A DNA stretch of 64,000 bases, taken from Prorocentrum cordatum (taxonomy: Eukaryota; Sar; Dinophyceae; Prorocentrales; Prorocentraceae). The stretch spans positions 367,051 to 431,050 of the forward strand of contig CAUYUJ010007402.1 in NCBI GenBank assembly GCA_963575745.1, written 5' to 3'. How positions within the stretch are numbered: the first letter of the stretch is position 1; every line of letters begins with the position of its first letter. The notes beneath the pieces are model-generated. The model made no database searches and was not told the DNA's origin. It saw only the letters and a program-made list of their open reading frames with translations. Of the stretch, positions 43,515 to 54,754 are shown one piece after another. Both the position numbers and the translations under genes were made by a program.

Positions 43515-43570
43515 TCCAGCGCACATCCAAGAGATCCGCGCGGACCTTCGTAAACGTATGCTTTCGCAGT
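43515..43570. repeat. short dispersed repeat, copy 1
   Basis: CCAAGAGATCCGCGCGGACC then TTCG is shared exactly with 46156-46180. Both read EGPRGSLG on the minus strand. 43570-43990 shows no recognisable gene. Confidence 0.55.
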
Positions 43571-43999
43571 TACCCAGACATCCGACCGCTCAAACGTTTT
43601 CGATGCGTGGGCCCCCAAAGGTCTGGACAACTTCCCCCGGGAATTGTTGTTCGTCCTGAGACGTTTCTGCGTTTCTGACGGTCCTGAAACCTGGCGAGGG
43701 CCTCTAGAACCTGAAAACTTCCAGAATCCAGCCTCTCCAATGCTCTTGGAGCCTCGGATCTCTGGGTTCGAAAACTCACGATTGCCAATCTTCACGTCCC
43801 CACTTCGATCGTGCGAGCATCCCGGGCCGAGCGGCGCCCCACTTGAGATCCGACGCTGTAAAGAAGTGCACACCTCGCGAAAGATCACGGCCGGAGCCCT
43901 GGACCCGGGGGGGGGGGGAGTGAAGGTGGGGCAGGGGCAGAGGTGGGCTGCAGGAACAGCGCTGCAGACTGCCCCCAAGAACGAGAAATGTGAGCTGGT

Positions 44000-44134
44000 G
44001 GGCTTGTTTTCCACCACCACCACCATAAGTAGGAGGGGGAGGGGGTCCTCCTCCTCCTCTTCTTCTTCCTCCTCCTCATCCTCCACCTCTTTCCCCCAGT
44101 CCAACTTATGGTGGTGGTGGTGGAAAACAGGCCC
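44000..44134. repeat. 30-bp inverted repeat around a pyrimidine tract
   Basis: Arms 44000-44029 and 44105-44134 are complementary at 29 of 30 positions; the left arm reads GGGCTTGTTTTCCACC-ACC and the right ends GGTGGAAAACAGGCCC. The loop holds TCCTCCTCC-type DNA. Confidence 0.85.
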
Positions 44135-44950
44135 ATCATGAGCATTCAGCTGGATTGTTTCTTTTCACCCCCATCTGCGACAGCCCCCTCCCTTGCACGA
44201 ACCCCGAAAGCCCGCATCTTTCTGCGGCACCTGGCGAGCCGGATTGATCCGCGAGTGCCCCGGGATTCCGAGCCGGGCGGGAACGCCCGGATCTCCAGGC
44301 AGGAGGGCCCCCGTCGCACGGGCCCGGCGGGCGCGGCGGGCGGGTCCCTTGATGTGGACGGGCGCGTGGCCCCACTCCATGTGCGCAGGCGACGCGGTGG
44401 CCAGGATCTGCTCGCCCACGGAGCCGAGCTGCCAGGCCGCTCTTTCCCTCTCTCTGGCGGACAACGATAAGATGATGTTGCCAAAAAGAGGAGGAAAACG
44501 GGGAGGAGGGGGAGGAGGAGAAAGAGGAGGAGGGAACGCGACCACCAGGGTTCGACACCTCGGCTATAGAAAAACACAGTGCGAGTCAGAGAGTCGCTAG
44601 GCAAAGCCATACTTCCTCACTAGCCGACCTGCAATTGGCAAACTACTGCAGTGAACGGGGGCCTGGGAAAGACACGCGGGGCACCAGCTGTCAAGGGTAG
44701 CTCGTGGTGCCATCTTGAAGACGGCACTACGAGCTACACGTGACGGCTACTGTCCGGGCGATCTACCTGACGGGCTACGATAAGGGGGAGAGGGGGGTGG
44801 GCGGAACTTTGGAGTTTCGGGTTCGATGCGTCGAGGTTTTCTGGCGCTTGCGTTGGTTCTCGGCGGATTTCCAGCCTCGGGGTGCCTGAAGGGGCCCTGG
44901 GACACACAAATAAATAGACACAAATAACGGGGTTCCCCATATTTTCCCAT
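44135..44950. other. unassigned DNA
   Basis: Overlapping open frames on both strands and no recognisable domains. A GAGGAGG tract (44490-44540) is the only low-complexity feature. Confidence 0.4.
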
Positions 44951-44954
44951 ATTT

Positions 44955-45788
44955 CCCTACCTAGGCTCTGCCTAGAAGGGTTCTTACTCTGTTAGCTAAA
45001 GGGGCCGGGCAATGGAAACCGCCCCGGGCGGTTCCCCCAGTCCCCGCCCCGCGGTTCCCCCAGTTGCCCCCCCTGGGTTCACCCAGCTTAGCTTAGCTTC
45101 AGCTTAGCTTTAGGTTAGCTTTAGCTTAGTTTTAGCTTAGTTTTAGCTTGGCTTTAGCTTAGCTTTAGCTTAGCTTCAGCTTAGCTTTAACTTAGCTTTA
45201 GCTTAGCTTCACCTTAGCTTCAGCTTAGCTTTAGCTTAGCTTCAGCTTAGCTCTAGCTTAGCTTTAGCTTAGCTCTAGCTTAGCGTTAGCTTAGTTTTAG
45301 CTTAGACTCAGCTTAGCTTTAGCTTAGCTTTACCTTAGCTTTAGCTTAGCTTTAGCTTAGCTTTAGCTTAGTTTTAGCTTAGCTTTAGCTTAGCTTCAGC
45401 TTAGCTTCAGCTTAGCTTTAGCTTAGCTCTAGCTTAGCGTCAGCTTAGCTTCAGTTTAGCTTTAGCTTAGCTCTAGCTTAGCTTCAGCTTAGCTTTAGCT
45501 TAGCTTTAGCTTAGCTTTAGCTTAGTTTTAGCTTAGCTTCAGCTTAGCTCTACCTTAGCTTTAGCTTAGCTCTAGCTTAGCGTTAGCTTAGTTTTAGCTT
45601 TGATTTAGCTTAGATGTAGCTTAGCTTTATCTTAGCTTTAGCTTAGCTTTAGCTTCGCTTTAACTTAGATTTCGCTTAGCTTTAGCTTAGCTTTAGCTTA
45701 GCTTTAGCTTAGCTTCATCTTAGCTTTAGCTTAGCTTTTCTGTTACTACTAATGCTGCTTTCCTAGGGGCTCCAACTCCTAGGTAGGG
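44955..45788. mobile_element. satellite-bearing element with inverted ends, copy 1
   Basis: The ends are CCCTACCTAGG (44955-44965) and CCTAGGTAGGG (45778-45788), an exact 11-bp inverted pair. The subterminal left part forms the hairpin CTAGGCTCTGCCTAG and continues AAGGGTTCTTACTCT and AAAGGGGCCGGGC. The right part reads TTTCCTAGGGGCTCCAACTC. The interior is a (GCTTTAGCTTA)n satellite (45090-45745). A second copy in opposite orientation lies at 57805-58662. No open frame. Homology with copy 2 runs ~15 bp past 45788 (to TAATT near 45804), so the true end may lie there. Confidence 0.8.
45090..45745. repeat. 11-bp satellite (GCTTTAGCTTA)n
   Basis: About 60 imperfect units with GCTTCAGCTTA and GCTCTAGCTTA variants, inside the element at 44955-45788. 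Confidence 0.97.
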
Positions 45789-45805
45789 TCACACTGGGAT
45801 AATTT

Positions 45806-46729
45806 CATTGTTTTTGTCCTCCTCCCACTTCCCATGTTTTCTCATATTGTCTTGGAAATCGACGATTAATTGTGTCTGTGTGTTCCTTTCCCTCCTGAGT
45901 TGCGCCGGTTCGGCGTGCATCGGCACGGAGTCGAAATCGGACTGGATCGGTGGCCCCTGGATGCACACCATCGCCTCCTCTGGCCTTACCCGAGGGCGCC
46001 GCAGAGGCAGCAGACGGAGGCAGAGGTCGCACGGATGGCGGCAACAGGTAGCTCAGCGTGGTGCCGTGCGGTGTCGTGACTCCGCGTGGCCGGCCACGGC
46101 GAGCCTCGGCCACGAGTAGGTTCCCAGACCTAGGAACGGCCCGACCAGCGCCGACCCAAGAGATCCGCGCGGACCTTCGAACGCAGATGCCTGTGCCGTC
46201 TTTGACGCAAACCCCCCTCCCGCGACGTAACAGACGGCCATCGCCTCGGCGCCTCCCTGGCCGAAGGCGGAGCTCGCTTATTCATCAGGGCGTCCAACAT
46301 CATATTAGTAGACTCCGTGCTAACATCCCGACATCCGCCGGTATGACCTTTTGAATGCGCGGCCTCAGACGTCCCGACCGCTACCCAGGGCTAATGTTTC
46401 GCCCAGGATCTATGATTGATGGTCCTGGGGCCCGATAACGTACCCCATAGACCGGATCGAGGAAAACTGCTAAGAATGAAAGAACTAAAACAAACAACAA
46501 ACAAATGTCGGACATCTAGGCACGAGGCTGGCAGTGGTGGTGGCGATGATGACGATGATGTGAGGCTTCCTTTCCGAGAGGGAGCGCCGCCCTCTCCGCC
46601 TCCAGATTCCACAGTCGGATGAGCTTGTCGCCCTTGCTCCTGCCGCGCGCAGCTCAAGGCATCACGCGAGGCACATCGACGTCCGCCTCGACAATCGTGC
46701 ATCCCTCTTCTCCGCCTCCGCCTACTCTT
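45806..46729. other. unassigned DNA
   Basis: Contains the second copy (46156-46180) of the short CCAAGAGATCCGCGCGGACC repeat. No gene is recognised. Confidence 0.4.
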
Positions 46730-47044
46730 CCTCCTCCTGCACGTCATCATCCAAGTCCGTCCTCCTCGCCTTCCGCCTCGTCCTCATTCTCCTCCTCCCC
46801 GTCGTTCTCTCCTCATCACTCTTCCCTCTTCCCTCCTCACTTCTCTCTCGCACATCCCGCCCCCATCCTCCCTCCTCCTCTCGTCCGAGATTGCCGTCTC
46901 TTCTCCCTGCTGCATTGCTCCCTCATCATTTATCCTGGCGTTCTCTCCCCTCCATCAAATATGATTCCTCCTCTTCCCCTTACTCGTCCCCCTCCTCCTC
47001 CTCCTCCTCCGCCTCCTCCTCCTCCTCCGCCTCGCTTCCCTCAC

Positions 47045-47086
<42 letters not shown>

Positions 47087-47335
47087 TCTCCTCCTCACAA
47101 CCACCACCACTACCGCAAATGCGGAAACACAGTCCGATCAATTATCGCCATCGGAGTCCTGTCGACAAAATACAATCAGCAGAATCATCATCACCACCGC
47201 CACCATCAACACCACCACCACCACCACCTTCAATATCATCAGCATCAGCCTCAGCATCAGCATCATCAACACCATAAGCATCAGCAACAGCATCATCATC
47301 AACAACAGCAACATCAAAATCATCGTCAGCTGCAT

Positions 47336-47366
<31 letters not shown>

Positions 47367-47479
47367 AGAACCATCACCATGGTCACCACCACATCCACCA
47401 CCACCATCAGCATCACCGGTCAATCACCAGCGTGGCCAATCATCGCCATCCTCATCATAATCATCATCAGCATCATCAA

Positions 47480-47511
<32 letters not shown>

Positions 47512-47870
47512 GCATCATCATCATCAGCATCATCACCATCGTCAACATCATCAGCCTCCCCATCTTCATCCCCGACATCTGCACCAGCAGCAGCATCAAC
47601 ATCATCATCAGCAGCACCATCAGCAACAACAGCGACATCATCACAATTTAAAACATCACCAGCCCCACACCCATCACCCTCGTGATCATCATCACCAGCA
47701 TCAGCATCAGCCGTATCAACATCATCATCACCACCATCATCAGCAGCACCCTCATCACCATTATCATCACCACATCAACATCAGCATCGTAGTCATCAGC
47801 ACCATCATCATAATCAGCTACGTCCGCATCAGCATCAGCACCGTCGTCGTCATGGTCATCATCATGGCGT
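46730..47870. repeat. (CTC)n and (CAT)n/(CAC)n arrays
   Basis: TCCTCCTCC/CCTCCGCC to about 47090, then CATCATCAT with CAGCAG and CACCAC interruptions. A Pro/Ser then poly-His frame of 461 codons spans it and is a composition artefact. Confidence 0.93.
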
Positions 47871-48399
47871 GGCAGCGAGAAGGAATGGAATATGTTTCCA
47901 CTTGGGCCAAAAGGCGCACAGTAGTACACAATGACCACGGTCCCTGGGCTGAACCTATACATGAAAACCAAGTGATATCGCACACTCGTCAAACTTTCTC
48001 TTAGGTTCAGCTGTCTTCACAAAAAAACAAGACACGTGGCACATTGCAACACGAACGTTTCCTCGGCACCCCCAGGTAACATACTACTGATGTCCGCCAA
48101 CATAAGTAAATACACAAATACGCATGCATCAACTCTCCATTATTCCTTCTCTGTCCGGCCCGCTGGCCGAGGAAAATGGGGAGACGGGATATTGGAGCGA
48201 GAAATATACAGGAGAGGATGGAGGACCACCACCACCAGCACCAACGAGCACCGACGAGGCCTGGCCAGGATGCAGAAATTCCTCCCAGGTGAGCATGGCG
48301 GGTCTCGACGAACACCCTCTTGGATGCTGACGGCGACCAGCCCTTCCAACTCAGGTGCAGTCCTCCTCCTTTCCACCTCTGACCCCTCGCCGAAAAGAA

Positions 48400-49530
48400 C
48401 AAACTTCCCGTGGGTCATAAGCTCAAACATGGCCGCACTGCACATAGAAAAGGTCGTCCTTAGTCAGGGCGGTAACAGGCATGCGGCCGAGAGGTATCCA
48501 ACGCACACGACCCTGGGCTCTCCCGAAAGGCTCGCATATGATCGCGAGGTCCAACGCTGTCCTTTTGTCCTTAGCCGAGGCATTGCCTCGCTTCTGCATA
48601 ATATCGTAAATAGAATTGGCATCTACGCCGTGGGCCTGGTCTCTGCGGTTCCGCAAACTGCAATCTCGGCAAATTGCAATGGTAAACGGTCCACATCTCT
48701 AAACATCACGTCACGATACAGCACCTTCAGATATTCTACCTCGGCCACAGCTGCGGAGAGCCTGGGTCTCGCCGGTCAGGGTGGAAGGCACTTTGCGGCG
48801 GAGATTGCTACTGCGCCACCCAAAGAAAAAACTTTGAACTTCATGTTCGTCATCACCGACTTGTCGGCTGCCAAGATCACCCAGGCACCTTGCGTCGGGT
48901 CCATGGGCACACCTCCTTCGTCATCTGCGCTCAGATCAAAGCCCACACCCTCGGCGTCGGAAAAGGATGCGAAGGCGAGGCGGTCCGGGCCGAGCTTCCA
49001 TATCGCCGAACCTCTCGAGGCCGTGGACCGAAGATGCTTCGCCATCCGATGGGCACGCGCGACGTCCTGGATCCACGGGGCAGCCAGCCAACTGGCAAGA
49101 ATACGGGCCACTCCTGCAGCAACAAGCCGGCTTTCTCTACCTACCCAGTTGAACTTATACGCGAGCGAGCGAAGGGCTTTAAAATCGCTGGTATCCAGTG
49201 TGGCTCCTTGATGTCGGACACGACCCTTGGCCAGAGACTTGCGGCGAATCTCCCCCAGGATATACTTCCATCGACCACCGCCACCAAGCCCGGTCCGAAC
49301 GCGAGTTTCCACATGCAAAGTCCAAGGGGCCCCGCGTGACAATCCTTTGTACATGCCAAACCTGAACCGAGCCTCGGGGGTGGGGCGGAGCCACTTCCTG
49401 CCCTGGCCGCGGGAGTTGGCCATCACAATATGGCTTACCTCAAGCAGTCTCACGATCCTGATCTCAACGTTGGAATCACGCCGGGCCCACCAGCAAGGCC
49501 CCCCCGCGAGGATCTCACGAAGCTCTGCTG
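48400..49530 (-). pseudogene. copia RNase H domain (frameshifted)
   Basis: RNase H of the Ty1/copia polyprotein, which removes RNA from the RNA-DNA hybrid during reverse transcription. The frame 49453-48776 has FNWVGRESRLVAAGVARILA, then FASFSDAEGVG (the SDA active-site Asp) and DPTQGAWVILA, all typical of the domain. It then shifts; STLTGETQAL (the E of the active site) appears in a second frame near 48775, and VDANSIYDIMQKRGNA, RTALDLAIICE, RWIPLGRMPVTALTKDD (48640-48440) follow in a third. At least two frameshifts break it. Confidence 0.72.
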
Positions 49531-49535
49531 GCTTT

Positions 49536-49584
<49 letters not shown>

Positions 49585-49759
49585 ACGAGCGGCCGCCCCC
49601 GGGGCGACCAATATGCATCGTCGAGCCCGCAGACGTTGACGAGAAGACGAACCCCTCCTCCTCCTCCTCCTCCTCCTCCTCCTCCTCCTCCTCCTCCTTC
49701 TCCTCCTCTCTTCGTCCTCCCCCCACCTCATTCTCACACGTCGCCGTCGCCAGGGGATG

Positions 49760-50340
49760 ACACAAAAAACGGCCCCCGGGCCGCAGCTCGAGCCCCTCGC
49801 AGGGCCCCACGTAGATCTCACCTCTTACAAGACGCATGGGATCTGACTGACAGAAAGCGCTCTCGACGTCGGTGAGCTCTGGACATTGCCATGTACAGAA
49901 GGAGCTGGAGAAACAAGGATGATGGGCGACGTCTGGGGGGTTGGGGCATGGGCGCCGGAGTCGAGATCGAAGCGCCCATGGACAGACACACCCGAGGCCC
50001 TTTGCATCGGGCTCGGCAAACGCGCCCCCGCCCGGCCCCCACCCTCTCACCGCGCGACTCAAAATAATCACGCCGGGGGGGGCCCGCCGAATTAACCGAG
50101 CCTTGTTTGGCGGAGCGGTCTCGACAGCTCCCGTCTGGTCCGCGGCTTTCCACCCCTTCCTGTCAGAAAGAACGAACCTCTCTCCATCGGCGGGAGATCG
50201 CTTCCCAAGGCAGACCCCCCCCCCGACTGGCGGCGAAATTGCCTCCGACCTCAAGGCCCCCAGGGAGCCCCTCTCCCAACGGGCCCCGGCTGCCCTCGGG
50301 CTCGACAGCCTGTCCGCAAACCTTCGTGCGGACCTGGGCA
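49760..50340 (-). pseudogene. copia reverse transcriptase, N-terminal part (frameshifted)
   Basis: One frame reads ELTDVESAFCQSDPMRLVRG then EIYVGPCEGLELRPGG (49900-49800). This corresponds to the copia RT block with the catalytic Asp in D-V-x-x-A-F and a downstream P-x-EG. Upstream, another frame has DAKGPRVCLSMGAS then STPAPMPQ, in the place of the family's SPTP block. The YVDD block is missing; the domain is cut by the (CTC)n tract. The assignment rests on the order of these blocks. Confidence 0.6.
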
Positions 50341-50499
50341 AACCCGGAAATCCCTGGGGCCCTCATACCTTCGAGCGGGCCACCGGGGCCGAGATCGCCC
50401 CCGTCGCTCGAAACTCCTCGATAATCTCCCTGAGCCCTCGAGACGCCTCTTGGCCCGTCGTTGGCTCTCAGACTCCTAGATCGCCTGGGCCACCTAGAC

Positions 50500-51450
50500 C
50501 AGGCGGGGAATCAGCGGCAGAACAGGAGGAGTCGACGCAGAAATCGAAGGACCCCCAAACGCCCCCAATCGGGCCGGGAGTCCATCGCCCCCAAACGCCG
50601 CCTCTCCACCTTGGGGGGCCAAGTGGAGGCGCGGGCGGCCCTGGCGCAGGCCGGCGCGCCCCCGGGCTGGGCCGACCCCAGGGCGCCCGCCCTCGGGGCC
50701 CGGTCGCCGGGCGACGGGGGCGACGACGAGGCGGGGAGAGGAGCGAGAGGGGGAAGAAGGCCCGGCAAAGAGGAGACAGAGGAGCGAACAGGACCCTCGG
50801 AGCCTGACGACTCCGACCGTTGCGCCTCCTGCCCGGAGTCGTCTATCGATGCGACGAGAGGGGGCGGCAGCTCGGCGGGGGACTACCCGGGGAGGGAAGG
50901 CGGCCTGGACGGAAGCCGCGGCATCGTCGATCCAGCTCGAGGGGCCCCCCAGCTCGACGCGGCAACGACCCCGGGGCCGTCGGGGAGGGGGAGGGGGGCA
51001 GACCGAGGGGTCAACAGCTCCCTCAGAGGAAGGTCGAAGGGCTGGCCCTGGAAGCCGGGGGCCAGGATCACCCTGGGCCCTGGCGGGCTCGCCCCAGGCC
51101 TCGTCGGGGAGGGGGCCCCCCTCTGAACGTCGACCGCCGGCGCGCGCCCAGCCCAAACTGACTGGAGGAGCTCGCGCCACTGGGGGTCCTGGGCCAGCTG
51201 AAGTCCGCAATCCTCTGCAAGATTCGCAGCCGAACCTGTTCCTGATGGCGTTTCCAGAGGCGGGCCCTCTCGGCGACCGACGCCGCGGTTCCTTCGGCAA
51301 TAACCGCAACTGCTGGCCCGGCCCAGCCATCTCTGCTTCTCCCCAGAGCGTCGGCCTTCGAGGAAATCCGAGCACGGCGATGCCGCGCAAACACCCACAG
51401 GCCTGGAGTAAACATCGCGGACCCCGGCATCTTCGCCCGGCTGGCCCTGG
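50500..51450 (-). pseudogene. upstream G+C-rich coding-like region of the copia element
   Basis: Minus-strand frames are long and rich in Pro/Gly/Arg/Ala because of base composition. One frame (51430-51068) contains ERARLWKRHQEQVRLRILQR, a plausible helical segment, but I recognise no gag, protease or integrase motif such as the CCHC knuckle or the DDE triad. The assignment to the element is by position and strand only. Confidence 0.3.
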
Positions 51451-52129
51451 AGCCAAGGCCCCCGGAGCTGACCTGGCGGCGCGCCGCCGCCAGAACTTCC
51501 TGAGCGCGAACGAACTCTGCCCCGGCTTAGCCCTGCTCCGCCGGGAGGCGGGCGAGATCCTCCGAGAGAGACCAACGCATGCACTTTGGACGACCAGTGT
51601 CGTCCACAAACAACATACATACCAACAAAAGGCATATATACCATGATTTTCGTTTTCGTTGTGCGAAGTTGTTCGCGCTCGCATATTCGTGTTTTTGGTT
51701 GTTTAATGTAGAGCACGGTGCAATCGCACATGATCCATCACGCGTTTTTCAGCGTCGCGCGCTTGAGAATGCAGCAGCTCAACCAAAATTTTATCATCAT
51801 TCCTCCTCTGCCTTCCTCTCCCACTTTTCCTCTCTCGTTATCATAGATTCCTCGTTTCCTGTTATCCCTCAATGTTGCTCTTCGATCTCCCGCGCCCCTC
51901 CCGCGTTCGTCGACTCCGTTTTTTCTGCATGGCCCCCCTCCTCCAATAATCCCCCTGACTTGCCCCTTCCTCTTATCCTCCTTATCCTCCTCCCCCTTGT
52001 CATCCTCGACATCCTCCCTCCTCGTGCCTTTCTGTCCCCCATTCGTCCTCCCCGGTGCGGCATCGACCGAGGCCGCGCGGGAAGGGCCAGGAAGCTCGCG
52101 GGGGGGGCCCAGGAGGGCACCGCCGCCGC

Positions 52130-52560
52130 ACAGAGAGGGCACGGAGGGCAGAAGAACCCCCGAGACCCCCCGACACCCCCAAGATCCCCAAAATTCCCCA
52201 GGAAACCTTCAGAGACCCAGGAAACCCTCGAGACCCCCAAGATCCCCGATATACCCCAAAAGATCCCAAGGCCCGAAGGCCCTCAAGATCCCCATGAACC
52301 CAAGGCCCAAAGATCCCCAAGACCACAAGATCCCCAAGGCCCCCAATATCCAAACCCTCAAGACTCAAGAGACCCCGAAGATCCCAAGACTTAAGAGACC
52401 CACGTTCCCCAATATCCCAAGGTCCCCAAGATCCTATGGAACCCCTCAAGGCCCCCAAGATCCAAAACCTCAAGAGACCCCCGAGATCCCAAGGATTCCC
52501 TAGGCTCCACAGGCCCCCCAGATCCCCAAGGGCCCCAATGTTCCCAAGAACCAGGGGCGA
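52130..52560. repeat. CCCCAAGATC-type array
   Basis: Irregular words CCCCAAGATCCCCA and CCCTCAAGA, a variant of the CCCCAAGAGG family with GATC in place of GAGG. 51590-52050 upstream holds pyrimidine-rich DNA (CCTCTTATCCTCC) with no gene. Confidence 0.8.
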
Positions 52561-52973
52561 TGGCGGGATGGGCCGAAAGCCTCAACCTATTTTTCGTTCG
52601 ATCCAACCACGGACGAAGCACAGCTTGCACGTCATTGACTCCTGCGCCCTTCGCAGCAGTGAAAACGACCGAACACTAACAAGCATCACAGTCACCCCGT
52701 AGAATATTGCAGAGGCCGGCAGACAAAGCGGCGCTCGCTCCATCGCTGTCCAATCAGGAGCAGGGCACGTTTCAGCACTCGCCGGCCCCAGGGGGCCAAA
52801 GAGGCGTGAGCGCGCCTTCCCCGTACTTACGTTGGAGCGAGGACGGGAATGACGAGGAGAGCCAAGGTGGGGAAGAGGAAATTGAAGGATGGACGAGGAT
52901 TTGGCGGACGCGGCAGCAAGATATATCAACTTAGACGAGCTCCGAGGGTCGGTCCGTTGCCCTGACCTCTTCC

Positions 52974-52979
52974 ACTTAC
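52974..52979 (-). other. candidate 5' splice site GTAAGT
   Basis: Minus-strand TTTTTTAG|GTAAGTGG ends the conserved EEDFL stretch with a consensus U2-type donor. If real, the open frame beyond it (to 52582) is intron. Confidence 0.45.
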
Positions 52980-53990
52980 CTAAAAAATCTTCCTCTCGCA
53001 ACGTGTCAAACCACAGCGGATTCATGCGACTACGGGGCAGATCCATCAAAGCGCGCTGCCAATAATGATCTTTCTGCCTGAGGCGCCAAAGAAACAAATT
53101 CTTACGAGTGCTGTCATCACATAGCCAGGCGTTGCATTTCAATGTAACCATGCCATACTTCTTGGCCTCGGCAGCGTCTTCACACGACAAGATCGGCCCA
53201 TTTTTGCCAAAGAGAGATATGTATGATGAGAGAGCCTTGAGAAGCGTCGCCCTCATGCGGCCCCTGGCACTCCCACTGCGCAATTTGCCACAACGGTCGC
53301 TCACGAAGAAAACAAGAGCTTTGACGCTGACGGCCTTGAAAGCGCTGCTCAGTTCAGGGTAGTTCTGGTCGTTGAGCCTGTCTTTCCCAAACGATCTCAG
53401 CGAGAAGCCGGGGCCCTGTCGAGGGGGGGCGAAACGGGGGGGGCACCTCGTTTTCGCGCGGTCGATCCCAGGGCCCGAAAATCAGACATAACAAAACGAC
53501 TGGGCGACGGCGGCCGACGACTACATTCCCCGACCTTCGGGCAAGCCAGCCGGAGCGACTTGCGCCACTCGTGCACCTTCTCCCATTCATCCAACAAATT
53601 TTGATCAGTAGTTTGCGTTGCATCACCGATAAGACCTTCAAAGATAAGGTCTAGGAGCGCCGATGGTATAATATCCCGGACAATCCCGAGGAATAAATCA
53701 TGGGCGTCATCAAACAGATTGAGCTCGATGCGCCAACCAACTATTTGACTCAAAGGCGACATCAAGTCAGCAGGACAAGTTGCCAAGTACCTCTCGTGCG
53801 ACAGCGCTGTCTGAAGATGGCCAGCGCTATCGTTGAAATCTGTATACAGAAGCGACGCGTCAGCATGCAAGTGGGTATTGTTTGCGCCGCACCTGTCACA
53901 CATCTTAGTGCGCTGCCAAAAACTAGAAAAAAAATCACCTCCTTGCGAGCTTTCAAGTCGGCTTTGCTCCCAGCGAAACAAGCCATGAAT
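52974..53990 (-). pseudogene. fragment of a multi-copy dinoflagellate gene of unknown function
   Basis: Two minus-strand pieces: 53981-53530 with KMCDRCGA (Cys pair), TALSHERYLAT, SQIVGWRIELNLFDDAHDLF and LGIVRDIIPSALLDL; and 53410-52980 with FGKDRLNDQNYPELSSAFKA, LFLWRLRQKDHYW, NPLWFD and EEDFLGK. The order recalls transposon-associated proteins common in dinoflagellates; I cannot name a Pfam family. Between the pieces is a frame change near 53530-53405 that could be a ~120-bp intron. At the end, a donor-like GTAAGT (52979-52974) follows TTTTTAG, which suggests a further intron whose downstream exon I cannot find. Classed as a pseudogene because neither a start nor a proper end is visible. 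Confidence 0.5.
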
Positions 53991-54049
53991 ACGCCAGCTC
54001 GTCCGCAGACGAGCAAATCACAGGGCTCGCCGACATGAAATTCCATTAC

Positions 54050-54180
54050 AAAAGGAAGGAGGAAGGAGAAGAGAAAGGAGGGCAGGAGGTTGGGGGGGGG
54101 GCGAGGAGGAGCAGAAAGAGGAAGAGGAGAAGAAAGACGAAATAGAGAGGGGGGGGGCCAGGGAAGGAAAGGCCGGGGTG
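54050..54180. repeat. G-rich purine tract
   Basis: GGAGGAAGGAGAAG and GGGGGGGG low complexity; no gene. Confidence 0.85.
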
Positions 54181-54414
54181 GCTTCGCGAGAGGGCCCGAA
54201 CGGTCTAGCATTGAGATGCCTCCCCAATCTTATCCGCAACCAACTTCAGGATGGCAAGTTCTCGGCGTCGTCTTTGCGGCCCTTATTTTTCTCTCCTGAG
54301 TGCCCCTCGCTCGCTCCTTCTATCTATATCATCCTCCGCCACCTCCTTCCCAGTCCTCCCCCCCATTCACCCCCCCCCTCCTCCTCCTCCTCCGCCCTCT
54401 TCTGCCCCCCCCCC

Positions 54415-54514
54415 NNNNNNNNNNNNNNNNNNNNNNNNNNNNNNNNNNNNNNNNNNNNNNNNNNNNNNNNNNNNNNNNNNNNNNNNNNNNNNNNNNNNNN
54501 NNNNNNNNNNNNNN
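54415..54514. other. assembly gap, 100 N
   Basis: Exactly 100 N between a C-run and AAAAACTCCTC; a fixed-size scaffold placeholder, so the true length is unknown. Confidence 0.99.
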
Positions 54515-54564
54515 AAAAACTCCTCATCCTACTCCTCACCATCTGGGGGTTCCACCGAAAGCTC

Positions 54565-54735
54565 CAGGCGCGCGCTCGCACGCGCGCAACACGGCCTCGG
54601 CACCCCTCACGTGTTTCGCGGCCCAATAGGGAGCGCAACCGAAGGCGCCAAGTCCGCTCGAATGCGCCCGTCACAGTAAGCATGTCGACGCGCATCTCAA
54701 ACGATTCGTGGCCCCATCGGGACCTCTGCCACAGG
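54565..54735. repeat. fragment of dispersed repeat X
   Basis: Two diverged half-units with TTCGCGGCCCAATAGGGAG and ATTCGTGGCCCCATCGGGA, in the orientation of 18958-19092. Confidence 0.5.
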
Positions 54736-54754
54736 CGCCAGTGGTTACCGCGTT

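Larger units (their letters stand above)
48400..51450 (-). mobile_element. decayed Ty1/copia-type retrotransposon
   Basis: On the minus strand, an upstream segment of unclear identity (51450-50500), reverse-transcriptase pieces (50340-49760) and an RNase H domain (49530-48400) follow the copia order. A (CTC)n tract (49650-49700) and a poly-A run (49541-49583, plus strand) separate RT and RNase H. No LTR pair was found. Frameshifts run throughout. Confidence 0.68.

Noticed and set aside
45090-45745. Telomere repeat
   Set aside because: The unit GCTTTAGCTTA is not the TTTAGGG telomere type and is enclosed by the ends of a dispersed element.
47896-47915. Degenerate spliced leader on the minus strand (CTTGGGCCAAAAGGC)
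   Set aside because: Differs from the leader by a substitution and a deletion in 16 bases and lacks the ACGGA end; chance similarity is likely in this window.
46619-48004. 461-codon Pro/Ser/His-rich frame
   Set aside because: Composed of (CTC)n and (CAT)n; no start context or domain.
50494-51684. 396-codon minus-strand Pro/Gly/Arg frame
   Set aside because: All frames on both strands are long here because of G+C content; only the segment order suggests retroelement origin.
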